The position numbers were made by a program, and so were the translations under genes. From Leifsonia sp. AG29 (lineage in GTDB: Bacteria > Actinomycetota > Actinomycetes > Actinomycetales > Microbacteriaceae), in NCBI RefSeq assembly GCF_009765225.1, contig NZ_VMSF01000001.1, positions 744,001 through 808,000 of the forward strand: a stretch of 64,000 nucleotides of DNA. Direction: 5' to 3'. This document shows positions 1 to 8,254 of the stretch, in pieces. Position 1 is the stretch's first letter. Each line of letters opens with the position of its first letter. Below the pieces are notes generated by a model that was not told the origin of the DNA, made no database searches, and saw only the letters and a program-made list of their open reading frames with translations.

Positions 1-1
1 T

Positions 2-1018
2 GCCTCGGGGCTCGTCGCGGCCGTCGTCGCCGGGCTCGTGACCGGGCGGCGCGCCCCGCGGGTGCTCTCGCCGGAGCACCGCCTGTCCGACTCCCAGAAC
101 TGGCGCACCGTCGAGCTCCTCCTGGAGGGCTTCATCTTCCTCACGATGGGGCTGGAGCTGTTCGGCATCGTCCAGAAGGTGCAGAACGACCACGCCGGCG
201 TGCTGCCTGCCGTGGGCGTCGCCGCCGCGGCCCTCGTGCTGACCCTCCTCATCCGGGCCGGCTTCGTCGCCCCGCTGCTCGCGTTGCTGGCACGCCGCAA
301 CCGCCGCAGGCAGCGGATGCGGCCCACCCTCGAGCGCATGCAGGCGACCCTCGCCGACCCGGAAGCAGCGCGGCGAACCTATGAGGAGCGCCTTGCGAAT
401 GCGGGGAACGACGTGACCGCTCGCCCGGGCGGCTCCCGCTTCCGACCGAGGATCCCGACCGTGCAGGACGTGGCCCGCTTCGGCACGCGCGTCCGCCGCG
501 CCCTGGCCGACATCGACTACTTCACCGGCGCTCCGCTCGGCTGGCGCGAGGGCGCGGTCGTCGTGTGGGCCGGAATGCGCGGTGCGGTGACCGTCGCCGC
601 CGCTCAGAGCCTCCCGCAGGAGACGCCGGGCCGGTCGGTGCTCGTGCTGATCGCCTTCCTCGTCGCCGCTGGATCGCTCCTCCTCCAGGGCGGGACTCTC
701 GGCCCGGTCCTGCGCGTCGTGAGGCCCAGCGCCGCCGACCCGGGCGCCGAGCGGGCCGAGCGGAAGCGGCTGATGGAGCTCCTCCGCGACGCGGGGCGGG
801 CGGTTCCCCAGCCGACGACGACCGAGCGCTCGCCGGAGGCGTTCGCGGCGCACAAGTCAGCTCGGGTGCGAGGCATCCGGGCTCAGCGGGAGGCGCTCCT
901 CGACGCCCGCGACGACGGAACCTTCAGCGCCGACGTGCTCGCGGGCGCGCTCACCAACCTCGACGCCGACGAGATCAGCATCGACCTCAAAGGCGACCCC
1001 GCGGAGGCGACGGGCTGA
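2..1018 (+). CDS. Na+/H+ antiporter (CPA1/NhaP type), C-terminal part
   Basis: The reading frame is open from base 2, so this is the 3' part of a longer gene that begins before the window; the first GTG at 38 is probably internal. The visible 339 residues hold the last membrane helices of a monovalent cation:proton antiporter. The stretches FIFLTMGLELFGIV and VVVWAGMRGAVTVAAA are typical of the CPA1 exchanger core, where the GMRGA segment lies in a late helix. A hydrophilic insertion rich in Arg separates these helices, and a charged cytoplasmic tail of about 100 residues follows. The family exchanges Na+ or K+ for H+ across the cell membrane. The family call is firm; the transported ion is not shown by sequence. 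Confidence 0.85.
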   Translation, partial: ASGLVAAVVAGLVTGRRAPRVLSPEHRLSDSQNWRTVELLLEGFIFLTMGLELFGIVQKVQNDHAGVLPAVGVAAAALVLTLLIRAGFVAPLLALLARRNRRRQRMRPTLERMQATLADPEAARRTYEERLANAGNDVTARPGGSRFRPRIPTVQDVARFGTRVRRALADIDYFTGAPLGWREGAVVVWAGMRGAVTVAAAQSLPQETPGRSVLVLIAFLVAAGSLLLQGGTLGPVLRVVRPSAADPGAERAERKRLMELLRDAGRAVPQPTTTERSPEAFAAHKSARVRGIRAQREALLDARDDGTFSADVLAGALTNLDADEISIDLKGDPAEATG

Positions 1019-1344
1019 CGCCGGGCGGCGGCGCCGTCGCCGCCGACGCGCAGCTGTGCAGCTGTGCCGCTGTGCCGCTGTGCCGCGCGAGCCTCGGGAG
1101 GCCGATCTCTCCGTAACCGGCCCGTTCCTCCTCCCTTCCCCGCACCGACGCGGCGTGGCGGCCGGACCCTCCTCCCTTCGCCCCCGGTGTGCGCGGGCCC
1201 TGCGCGCGTCGGGAGGAGGGGCCGCCCGATCCCGCTCCGTTCCTCCTCCCTCCGCCGCCGTCCCCAGCCTCCAACAGGACCGCCACGTCCACAGAAACAC
1301 CGAAAGACACGCGCTAGCAGCCCCACGTGAGGTCCCATAGAGCG
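1019..1344. other. Intergenic region with short repeats, no gene seen
   Basis: About 325 bases lie between the antiporter stop and the next preferred start. They begin with four 8-base units ending in GCTGTG (1051-1082), followed by three pyrimidine tracts resembling CCTCCTCCCTT. Several frames stay open here only because of high GC; their translations are Arg/Pro-rich with no recognisable domain. I see no convincing hairpin terminator or promoter. Confidence 0.5.
1051..1082 (+). repeat. 8-bp tandem repeat, four copies
   Basis: Two copies of CAGCTGTG are followed by two of CCGCTGTG, directly head to tail. They lie about 30 bases after the antiporter stop. A short array like this can change copy number by replication slippage, but it is outside any recognised gene. 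Confidence 0.7.
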
Positions 1345-2211
1345 ATGTCGTTGCTCAGCCGGATGGCCGCTTTCGGAGGCGCCGCCTCCACCCGACAGCT
1401 CCGCGCCGCGGGCGTGAGCGACCGTGAACTGACCGCGGCCGTCAAGGACGGCCGGCTGCTGCGCCCGCGAAGGGGCGTCTACGCTTCTCCATCGGCTCCG
1501 CTCGACGTCATCATGGCCCTTGAAGTTGGCGCCAGGCTCACCTGTTTGTCCGCCGCGCGCTCATATGGTCTGTGGGCCGGCACGGACACGCGGACGCATG
1601 TGCTGTTCCCGCCTCATGCAGGCCGAGCCGGCAAGACGGGGCGCGACGTCGTGCGTCATGTCAGGCCCCAGCGTCCGCATAGCGAGGTGTGGAGGGTCGG
1701 ATTCATCGATTGCCTGACGTCTGTCGTCCGGTGCGCGGACGAAGAGACGGCGATCGCCGTTCTCGACACTGCCCTCTCGGTGCGGAGGCTGACTCCTCAG
1801 ACGCTCCGAAGACTGTTCGAGAACGAGCCGGCCCGCTGCCGAGCCGTCGCCTCGCGTGCTCGCTCCGGCTCGGACTCCGGCGTCGAGTCGATCCTGCGGC
1901 AGCATCTGCAGTCCCGGGGCCACCAGGTCGAGCAGCAGATCGTGGTGCACGGGGTCGGGAGGGTGGACTTCCGGATCAACGGAGTGCTTCACGTCGAGGT
2001 CGACGGGTTCGGCTTCCACTCGAGTCCGGAGGCGTTCGCAAACGACCGGAGGAGGGACGTCGCGCTGGCGCTCCAGGGAGCCCGCACTGTGCGTTTCGCC
2101 GCCCGTCAGGTGCTCGACGACCCCGATGACGTGGTGGAGACGATCGAGGCGCTGTTGGCGAGGGAGGAGGAAACGGCGTGGAGAGCGGCGGGAGCGGGGT
2201 ACGGAGGATGA
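1345..2211 (+). CDS. AbiEi-like antitoxin domain / DUF559 endonuclease-fold protein
   Basis: The N-terminal 70 residues (SLLSRMAAFGGAASTRQL, then a winged-helix-like basic segment and RRGVYAS) resemble the type IV toxin-antitoxin AbiEi N-terminal domain. The C-terminal 90 residues resemble DUF559, a Vsr-like nuclease fold, with HVEVDGFGFHSS, a run NDRRRDVALALQG and then VRFAARQVLDDPDDVV. Such stand-alone fusions are very common in Microbacteriaceae and their function is not established. I chose ATG 1345; an in-frame GTG at 1327 would add six residues, and neither start has a strong ribosome binding site. No partner toxin is adjacent, so this is not clearly a toxin-antitoxin pair. The stop lies inside the first unit of a 63-bp repeat. 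Confidence 0.7.
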   Translation: MSLLSRMAAFGGAASTRQLRAAGVSDRELTAAVKDGRLLRPRRGVYASPSAPLDVIMALEVGARLTCLSAARSYGLWAGTDTRTHVLFPPHAGRAGKTGRDVVRHVRPQRPHSEVWRVGFIDCLTSVVRCADEETAIAVLDTALSVRRLTPQTLRRLFENEPARCRAVASRARSGSDSGVESILRQHLQSRGHQVEQQIVVHGVGRVDFRINGVLHVEVDGFGFHSSPEAFANDRRRDVALALQGARTVRFAARQVLDDPDDVVETIEALLAREEETAWRAAGAGYGG

Positions 2212-2324
2212 TCCGAGCAGGCCGCGGTGTGGAGTCCTCCGGAGCCGACCGGGGAGGTGCAGTACGGAGGATGATCCGAGCACGCGGCCGGGCGGCAGCC
2301 TCCGGAGCGGACACGGGAGGCGCG
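2199..2324 (+). repeat. 63-bp tandem repeat, two copies, each with hairpin potential
   Basis: Two adjacent 63-base units start at 2199 and 2262. Their first 21 bases are identical (beginning GTACGGAGGATGATCCG), and both carry the palindrome CTCCGGAG about 30 bases later. Within a unit CGGAGG can pair with CCTCCG to form a stem. The first unit contains the stop codon of the preceding gene. The period is exactly 21 codons, and one frame would encode a repeated peptide starting VRRMIRA, but I see no good reason to call it a gene. Confidence 0.75.
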
Positions 2325-2406
2325 GCCGCCGTAGCCGTGCCCGGGCGGAGGGCTCTACCATGGGGGCGCCGGGCCGCGGGGCCCGACGGGAGAGCAGGAG
2401 CGGCCC

Positions 2407-3741
2407 ATGTTCTCGGTCTCGAGCGGCAGGATCGACATCACGCCGACCGCCGGCTATCCGCTGGCAGGCTACGGCGTGGACACCCCACGGGTCGCCACCG
2501 GAACCCACCACGTCCTCTATGCGCGCTGCACGATCATCTGGGATCAGAGCGTTCCCTTCGTCGTCGTCACCGTCGACGTGCTCGGTTTCCGCCGGGCGAC
2601 GCATCAGCAGATCCGCGCCGCGGTGACCGGGCTCGGCATCCCGTCCGAGAACTTCGTGCTCACCGCGACGCACACCCACAACGGTCCGGTGCTCAGCGAG
2701 GGACTGGATCCCTTCATCGCCTACGACCTCGAGAACCTCTCATCGGTCGATACGTACACGGCCTGGTTGGTCGCGACCATCACCACGCTGGTGGCTCAGG
2801 CCAAGGCCGCCCCCCGGACACCGTGCACGCTCGACTACGCGGTGCTCGACGAGGACTTCTCGATGAACCGGGAGGGGCTGCCGTACGTCGAGCGCGATGT
2901 GCCCTGCCTCGTCGCTCGCGCCGCAGACGGCACGCCCCGCGCGGTGCTCTTCGGCTACGGAACGCACCCGGTGGCGGCCGGCGGACAGGTGGAGTTCGAC
3001 CCGGACTACCCGGGGCCGGCCATCGACGCCATCGAGGCGCAGTGGCCCGGCTGCTTCGCGCAGTTCCTCACCGGGCCGGCGGGCGACCAGAACCCGACGT
3101 CGATCGGCTCGTTCGACGACGCGGCGGCGCTCGGGGGCGACCTGGGCGCGACCGTGGTGAACGCGATCGGCGCTCCCGGGCGGCCGCTCGCCGGTCCGCT
3201 GTCGGCGACCCTCGGCGAGGTCTCCCTCCCTCTCGACGTCACGCTGACGCCGGACAATGTGGCCGCCGTCCGAGCGGACTACGCGCTCCGGAGCACCAAC
3301 GGCGCGGTGATCGGCTACGAGCGGAGGCACGCCCTCCGGATGGTACAGCTGATCGACACCACGCCGCTGTCCGCCCTCGAGCAGACCGTTCCGCTGCCGG
3401 TGCAGCTGTGGACGATCGGCGGCGAGCAGCCGCTCCAGCTGCTGTTCAGCGGGGGCGAGGTCGTGTCCGGGTTCGCGGTGGCGATCCGGGCCGAGCGGGG
3501 AGGCTCGTCGGCCGTCTGGTTCGCCGCCTACGCGAACGAGATCCCGGGCTACATCCCGAGCGACGCGCTGCTGGCCGCGGCGACCTACGCCGGCGGCTTC
3601 GACCCCGACTTCCCCGGCATCGCCGGCGGATCGATGGCCGTCTACGATCACTGGGCGCACTTCCGGCGCGGCCTGGCGTCGACGGACGGCGTCGAGAAGG
3701 TCTATCTGGACTACCTCAGACAGGTCGTCCAGACCGCTTAG
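2407..3741 (+). CDS. Neutral/alkaline ceramidase N-terminal-domain hydrolase
   Basis: This 444-residue protein matches the N-terminal domain of neutral/alkaline non-lysosomal ceramidases over its whole length ([45 protein letters not shown]). The His residues of THTHNGP and GTHP correspond to the metal site of the family. True ceramidases have a catalytic Ser in a DVSPN-like motif; here the matching place reads GPAGDQNP, so the Ser is absent. The protein is also about two-thirds of the usual length, lacks the C-terminal domain, and has no signal peptide. It is probably a cytoplasmic metal-dependent hydrolase of unknown substrate. AGGAG lies just upstream of the ATG. Its stop codon overlaps that of the convergent carboxylase gene. 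Confidence 0.75.
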   Translation: MFSVSSGRIDITPTAGYPLAGYGVDTPRVATGTHHVLYARCTIIWDQSVPFVVVTVDVLGFRRATHQQIRAAVTGLGIPSENFVLTATHTHNGPVLSEGLDPFIAYDLENLSSVDTYTAWLVATITTLVAQAKAAPRTPCTLDYAVLDEDFSMNREGLPYVERDVPCLVARAADGTPRAVLFGYGTHPVAAGGQVEFDPDYPGPAIDAIEAQWPGCFAQFLTGPAGDQNPTSIGSFDDAAALGGDLGATVVNAIGAPGRPLAGPLSATLGEVSLPLDVTLTPDNVAAVRADYALRSTNGAVIGYERRHALRMVQLIDTTPLSALEQTVPLPVQLWTIGGEQPLQLLFSGGEVVSGFAVAIRAERGGSSAVWFAAYANEIPGYIPSDALLAAATYAGGFDPDFPGIAGGSMAVYDHWAHFRRGLASTDGVEKVYLDYLRQVVQTA

Positions 3742-5498
3742 ACGATGTTCAGCAGCAGGTGACCCGACGAGACCGTCTCGCCGACGGTCGCGTTGATCCC
3801 CGCGACGGTTCCGTCCTTGTGGGCGGTGAGCGGCTGCTCCATCTTCATGGCTTCGAGGACGAGCACCAGATCGCCCTTGACGACCTCATCGCCGTCGGCC
3901 ACGGCCACCTTGACCACGGTCGCCTGCATCGGCGCGGTCACCGAGTCGCCCGTGGCGGTGTCGACGGCGTGCGCGGCGCGGCGCCGGGGCGCGGGTGCGG
4001 CCGCGGCGTCCGGGGCGCCCCCGGCGAGAAGGCGCGCCGGCAGGGACACCTCGATGCGCTTGCCCTCGACCTCGACGACCACGTGGCTGCGGCGCTCGGC
4101 GGCGGGCTGGTCGGCGAGCTCGCCCGACCACGGCTCGATCTCGTTGCGCCACTCGGTCTCGATCCAGCGCGTGTAGACCGAGAAGGGTTCGCCGTCCTGA
4201 GGCGCGAAGGCGGGGTCGCGGACGATGGCGCGATGGAACGGGAGGACGGTCGGGAGACCGGCGACCTCGAACTCGTCGAGGGCGCGGCGCGACCGCTCCA
4301 GCGCCTCCTCGCGGCTCGCGCCGGTGACGATGAGCTTCGCGAGCATCGAGTCGAACGCGCCGCTGATGACGTCGCCGGACTGGATGCCGCTGTCGACGCG
4401 CACGCCGGGTCCGCCAGCGGGCTTGAAGACGTGCACGGGCCCGGGGGAGGGGATGAAGTTCCGTCCCGCGTCCTCGCCGTTGATCCGGAACTCGAACGAG
4501 TGGGCGCGCGGCGCCGGGTCGTCGTAGTCGAGCTCGCCGCCCTCGGCGAGCCGGAACTGCTCGCGGACGAGGTCGATCCCGGTGACCTCCTCGGAGACGG
4601 GGTGCTCCACCTGGAGGCGCGTGTTCACCTCGAGGAACGAGACGGTGCCGTCCTTGCCGATGAGGAACTCGCAGGTGCCGGCGCCCTGGTAGCCGACCTC
4701 TTTGAGGATGGCCTTCGAGGAGCTGTAGAGCTTCTCGGTCTGCTCGGGCGTGAGGAAGGGCGCGGGCGCCTCCTCGACGAGCTTCTGGTGGCGGCGCTGC
4801 AGCGAGCAGTCGCGGGTCGAGACGACGACGACGTTGCCGTATGCATCGGCGAGGCACTGCGTCTCGACGTGGCGGGGCTGGTCGAGGTACTTCTCGACGA
4901 AGCACTCGCCGCGGCCGAACGCGGCGATCGCCTCGCGGGTCGCCGAGTCGAACAGCTCGGGGACCTCCTCGCGGGTGCGGGCGACCTTGAGGCCGCGACC
5001 GCCGCCGCCGAACGCCGCCTTGATGGCGACGGGGAGGCCGTACTGGTCGACGAAGTCGAGCACTTCGGAGGCGTCCGCGACAGGGTTCAGCGTGCCGGGC
5101 GCGAGCGGCGCTCCGACCTTCTCGGCGACGTGCCGGGCGGAGACCTTGTCGCCGAGGCGCTCGATGGCCTCCGGCGACGGCCCGATCCACGTCAGTCCGG
5201 CCGCGATGACCGCGCGCGCGAAGTCGGCGTTCTCCGCCAGGAAGCCGTAGCCCGGGTGCACGGCATCGGCGCCGGAACGCCGCGCGACCGACAGCAGCTT
5301 GTCGATCACAAGGTACGTCTCGGCGCTCGTCGACCCTTCCAGCGCGTACGCCTCGTCGGCGAGGCGGACGTGCAGGGCGTCCCGATCCTGGTCGGCGTAG
5401 ACGGCGACCGAGCCGATTCCGCTGTCCTGGGCGGCGCGGATCACGCGGACGGCGATCTCGCCCCGGTTTGCGATGAGGACCTTCGTGATACGTGGCAC
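3738..5498 (-). CDS. accA3: Acyl-CoA carboxylase alpha chain (biotin carboxylase + biotin carrier)
   Basis: A 586-residue fusion of a biotin carboxylase and a biotin carboxyl carrier domain. It uses ATP and bicarbonate to carboxylate its own biotin and passes the CO2 to a carboxyltransferase, giving malonyl- or methylmalonyl-CoA. The N-terminus [20 protein letters not shown] is the biotin carboxylase start, [12 protein letters not shown] is the glycine-rich ATP-grasp loop, and [15 protein letters not shown] is the carboxylase signature. The C-terminal EAMKMEQ carries the biotinylated Lys at about residue 552. An Ala/Pro linker joins the domains. The carboxyltransferase and epsilon subunits lie 5.5 kb away at 11.0-12.8 kb, and the biotin ligase at 12.9 kb. 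The symbol follows actinobacterial usage. The gene lies 104 bases downstream of maf on the same strand. Confidence 0.93.
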   Translation of the reverse strand: MPRITKVLIANRGEIAVRVIRAAQDSGIGSVAVYADQDRDALHVRLADEAYALEGSTSAETYLVIDKLLSVARRSGADAVHPGYGFLAENADFARAVIAAGLTWIGPSPEAIERLGDKVSARHVAEKVGAPLAPGTLNPVADASEVLDFVDQYGLPVAIKAAFGGGGRGLKVARTREEVPELFDSATREAIAAFGRGECFVEKYLDQPRHVETQCLADAYGNVVVVSTRDCSLQRRHQKLVEEAPAPFLTPEQTEKLYSSSKAILKEVGYQGAGTCEFLIGKDGTVSFLEVNTRLQVEHPVSEEVTGIDLVREQFRLAEGGELDYDDPAPRAHSFEFRINGEDAGRNFIPSPGPVHVFKPAGGPGVRVDSGIQSGDVISGAFDSMLAKLIVTGASREEALERSRRALDEFEVAGLPTVLPFHRAIVRDPAFAPQDGEPFSVYTRWIETEWRNEIEPWSGELADQPAAERRSHVVVEVEGKRIEVSLPARLLAGGAPDAAAAPAPRRRAAHAVDTATGDSVTAPMQATVVKVAVADGDEVVKGDLVLVLEAMKMEQPLTAHKDGTVAGINATVGETVSSGHLLLNIV

Positions 5499-5602
5499 AG
5501 TTCTTTAGCCTATTGCCCCGGATGCGACAGCTTTTGGACGATGCCCACAAAAATGGCCGCAGAGGCGGCTGGACGGTCTACAACGACCGGGCCGGGAACG
5601 GC

Positions 5603-6238
5603 TCAGCGCCGGTTCCAGAGCGAGGTCCAGTCGACGCCGAGCCGTCGCACCAGGTCGCGCAGGGTCGAGAGAGACAGCCCCACCACGGTGCTGGGGTCTC
5701 CCTCCACGCGGGTGATGAACGGGCCGCCCAGGCTGTCGATCGTGAAGGCGCCCGCCACCTCCAGGGGTTCGCCCGAGGCCACGTAGGCGTCGATCTCGTC
5801 GTCGGTGACGTCGGCGAAGGTCACGGATGCCACCGCTGCCGCGCCCACGGCGCCGTTCTCCCGGCCGTCGCGGTGGTCGATGAGCCAGTGGCCCGAGTGG
5901 AGGTGCCCGGTCCTGCCGCGCTGGGCGCGCCAGCGCTCGCGGGCGACGCCCGGGAGGTGCGGCTTGCCGTGGATCGCGTCGTCGATCGCGAACGCCGAGT
6001 CTCCGCCGAGGATGAGGCCGTCGATCGGCTCGCCGTCGTGGTCGCCGCGCACCGCCTCCGCCTTCAGCCTCGCCAGCAGCTGCACCATGGCCTGCGGCGT
6101 GAGCGGTCCGTGCTCCGCCTCCGCGGCGAGCACCGCCGCGGGCTCATCCACGTGCGAGGGCACGACGACGGGCTCGATGCCGGCCGCTCGCAGCAGGGCG
6201 AGACGGGCGGGCGACGTGGAGGCGAGGTAGAGGCGCAT
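5603..6238 (-). CDS. maf: Maf-type nucleoside triphosphate pyrophosphatase
   Basis: This 211-residue protein is a Maf/YhdE family house-cleaning enzyme that hydrolyses non-canonical or excess nucleoside triphosphates to monophosphate and pyrophosphate. It begins MRLYLASTSPARLALLRAAG, where the family has an S-x-x-R nucleotide-binding loop. It also has LGGDSAFAIDD, the conserved GxD segment, and ends with GDPSTVVGLSLSTL, which matches the family C-terminal signature. In actinobacteria maf typically sits beside the acyl-CoA carboxylase genes, as here. It is divergent from the methyltransferase gene with only 24 bases between the two starts. Confidence 0.9.
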   Translation of the reverse strand: MRLYLASTSPARLALLRAAGIEPVVVPSHVDEPAAVLAAEAEHGPLTPQAMVQLLARLKAEAVRGDHDGEPIDGLILGGDSAFAIDDAIHGKPHLPGVARERWRAQRGRTGHLHSGHWLIDHRDGRENGAVGAAAVASVTFADVTDDEIDAYVASGEPLEVAGAFTIDSLGGPFITRVEGDPSTVVGLSLSTLRDLVRRLGVDWTSLWNRR

Positions 6239-6262
6239 GGTCACCTGTGGAATGCTCGAAGG

Positions 6263-7552
6263 ATGCCCGAGAAGGACGAGGTCGAGCTCGACATTACCAA
6301 CGTGGCCCACGGCGGCGTCTTCGTGGCCCGGCATGAGGGACGCGTGGTCTTCGTCCCCGACACGATGCCGGGGGAGCGCGTCCGGGCGCGGATAGCCGAT
6401 CGCAGCCACGACCGCTTCTGGCGTGCTGAGACCATCGCGGTCGTCGAGCCCGCGCCCGAGCGACAGGACCACATCTGGGAGGCGGCCGCGGTCGAGCGGC
6501 CGCCGGAACTCCGCGCCGGCGGAGCCGAGTTCGGCCACATCCGTCTCGACCACCAGCGCGACCTGAAGCGCCGCGTGATCGTCGACGCCCTCGAGCGCAC
6601 GGCGAAGCTGCCTCCGGAGACGATCCGGACGCTGGGCCGCGGCGGCGCCATCGAGGTGGAGGCGGCGCCCGGCGAGACCCCCGACGGCCGCGGATGGCGA
6701 ACCCGGGTGCGCCTCCACGCCGACTCCGAGGGCCGCCTCGGGCCGTTCGCCGCGCGCACGCACTCGGTGGTCCCCGTGCGCGACCTCCCGCTCGCGACGG
6801 CCGAGGTGAGCGAAGCGGCACCGCTCGACCGCGGTATCCGGGGCGCCGAGTCCGTCGACGTGGTGGCGACCGGGGTGGGCGAGCCGCTCGTCCTCGTGAA
6901 CGACGCCCCGCAGCGGAGGGGCAAGCGCGTGGTCCGGCCGCACCGGCGCCCGATGCCGATCCGCGAGCGCGTCGGCGACCGCGAGTTCCGGTTGGACGCG
7001 CGCGGCTTCTGGCAGGTCCACCGCGCCGCCGCCGAGACGCTCACGGGCGCTGTCCAGTCCGCCGTCGACGAGTCGCTCTTCGACCCGCGCGCGGCCAACC
7101 TCGACCTGTACGGCGGTGTCGGCCTGCTGGCCGCGGCGCTCGGGGACCGCTTCGGGCCGACGCTCCGCATCACATCGGTGGAGGCGGACGAGCGAGCGAC
7201 CGACGACGCCGCGGAGAACCTCTCGGAGTGGGTCGGCGCCGCCGCCGTCACCGAGCGCGTGGAGCGTTTCGTGACACGGCTCGCCTCCGATGCGAGCGCC
7301 GCCGAGCGCGCGCGCCTGCGGTCCGCGACCGTGGTGCTCGACCCTCCCCGGTCCGGCGCGGGCCGCGCCGTCGTGGACGCCGTCGCGAGCCTCCGCCCCG
7401 CCCAGATCGTCTATGTCGCGTGCGACCCGGTCGCGCTCGCCCGCGATCTCGCCTTCTTCGCCGCCGGCGGCTACCCGGTGCGGTCGCTGCGCGCCTTCGA
7501 TCTGTTCCCCAACACGCACCACGTGGAGGCGGTCGCCACGCTGGCCCCGTGA
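6263..7552 (+). CDS. TrmA/RlmD-family class I SAM-dependent RNA methyltransferase
   Basis: A 429-residue RNA (uracil-5)-methyltransferase-like protein. Residues 1-60 form a TRAM domain (DITNVAHGGVFVARHEGRVVFV). The C-terminal half is the SAM-binding Rossmann fold, with LDLYGGVGLLAAAL as motif I, VVLDPPRSGAG as motif IV and VYVACDPVALARDL carrying the catalytic Cys. In bacterial RlmD-type enzymes a four-cysteine iron-sulfur cluster follows the TRAM domain; this protein has no Cys there, so it is a cluster-free variant, as is usual in actinobacteria. The true target (tRNA or 23S rRNA uridine) cannot be read from sequence. I start at ATG 6263 because the TRAM domain begins there, although the frame is open further upstream. 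Confidence 0.87.
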   Translation: MPEKDEVELDITNVAHGGVFVARHEGRVVFVPDTMPGERVRARIADRSHDRFWRAETIAVVEPAPERQDHIWEAAAVERPPELRAGGAEFGHIRLDHQRDLKRRVIVDALERTAKLPPETIRTLGRGGAIEVEAAPGETPDGRGWRTRVRLHADSEGRLGPFAARTHSVVPVRDLPLATAEVSEAAPLDRGIRGAESVDVVATGVGEPLVLVNDAPQRRGKRVVRPHRRPMPIRERVGDREFRLDARGFWQVHRAAAETLTGAVQSAVDESLFDPRAANLDLYGGVGLLAAALGDRFGPTLRITSVEADERATDDAAENLSEWVGAAAVTERVERFVTRLASDASAAERARLRSATVVLDPPRSGAGRAVVDAVASLRPAQIVYVACDPVALARDLAFFAAGGYPVRSLRAFDLFPNTHHVEAVATLAP

Positions 7553-7581
7553 CCTACCCGTCGACTCGTCCCGACCGCCAC

Positions 7582-7587
7582 TACGAT
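7582..7587 (+). promoter_or_regulatory. Candidate -10 hexamer for a leaderless response regulator mRNA
   Basis: TACGAT is followed by seven bases and then ATG 7595. No Shine-Dalgarno sequence lies in between, so transcription would start at or next to the start codon. This favours ATG 7595 over the in-frame ATG 7586, which would overlap the hexamer. No good -35 element is evident. Confidence 0.45.
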
Positions 7588-7594
7588 GGTCAGC

Positions 7595-8254
7595 ATGGTT
7601 CGGGTGGCTATCGTCGATGATCACGAGTCCGTGCGGCTCGGTCTGAAGGCGGCCTGCCAGGAAGCGGGGTACGAGGTCGTCGTCACCGCCGCGACGGTCG
7701 ACGCCTTCGTGGCGGAGCTCGGCTCGCGCGAGTGCGACGTCGTCGTGCTCGATCTGTCGCTCGGCGACGGCTCCCGGGTGACCGACAACGTGAAGCGCGC
7801 GCAGGCGACCGGCGCCGCCGTGCTCGTGCACAGCATCGCCGACCGGGTCGCCAGCGTGCGGGAGGCGCTCGCGGCCGGGGCCGCCGGCGTCATCCCGAAG
7901 TCGTCTCCGACGACGACCGTGATGAACGCGATCGCCACCGTCGCCCGAGGCGACGTCTTGAACAACCTCGAGTGGGCCACCGCGATCGACGCGGACAGCG
8001 ACTTCGCCAAGGCGCAGCTCGGCCGTCGCGAACGCGACGTGCTCCACCTGTACGCGTCGGGCCTCCCGCTGAAGGCCGTGGCGGCGCAGCTCGGCATCGC
8101 GAACTCGACGGCCCGCGAGTACCTGGATCGGATCCGGGTGAAGTACGTCGAGGTCGGCCGGCCGGCCCCGACCAAGGTGGACCTCCTCCGCCGCGCCGTG
8201 GAGGACGGGATCCTGCCCGGACTCGATCCCGACACGGGCAATGAGCGCCCCTAG
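7595..8254 (+). CDS. LuxR/NarL-family response regulator
   Basis: A 219-residue two-component response regulator. The receiver domain begins VRVAIVDDHES with the acidic pair at residues 8-9, has the likely phosphorylated Asp53 in VVVLDLSL, and the conserved Lys in VIPKSS. The C-terminal helix-turn-helix is LuxR-like (GRRERDVLHLYASGLPLKAVAAQLGIANSTAREYL), although the region is more divergent than average. It should bind DNA once phosphorylated by the histidine kinase encoded immediately downstream, whose start overlaps its end by 14 bases. The start choice is explained under the -10 element at 7582. The regulated genes cannot be named from this window. Confidence 0.9.
   Translation: MVRVAIVDDHESVRLGLKAACQEAGYEVVVTAATVDAFVAELGSRECDVVVLDLSLGDGSRVTDNVKRAQATGAAVLVHSIADRVASVREALAAGAAGVIPKSSPTTTVMNAIATVARGDVLNNLEWATAIDADSDFAKAQLGRRERDVLHLYASGLPLKAVAAQLGIANSTAREYLDRIRVKYVEVGRPAPTKVDLLRRAVEDGILPGLDPDTGNERP

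Noticed and set aside
1345-2211. Complete type IV toxin-antitoxin system
   Set aside because: Only an AbiEi-like domain fused to DUF559 is present; no AbiEii-like toxin gene is adjacent.
2178-5786. A 1202-codon open frame on the plus strand
   Set aside because: It is the shadow of the ceramidase-like gene and of the minus-strand carboxylase; its translation is Arg/Gly/Asp-rich with no domain.
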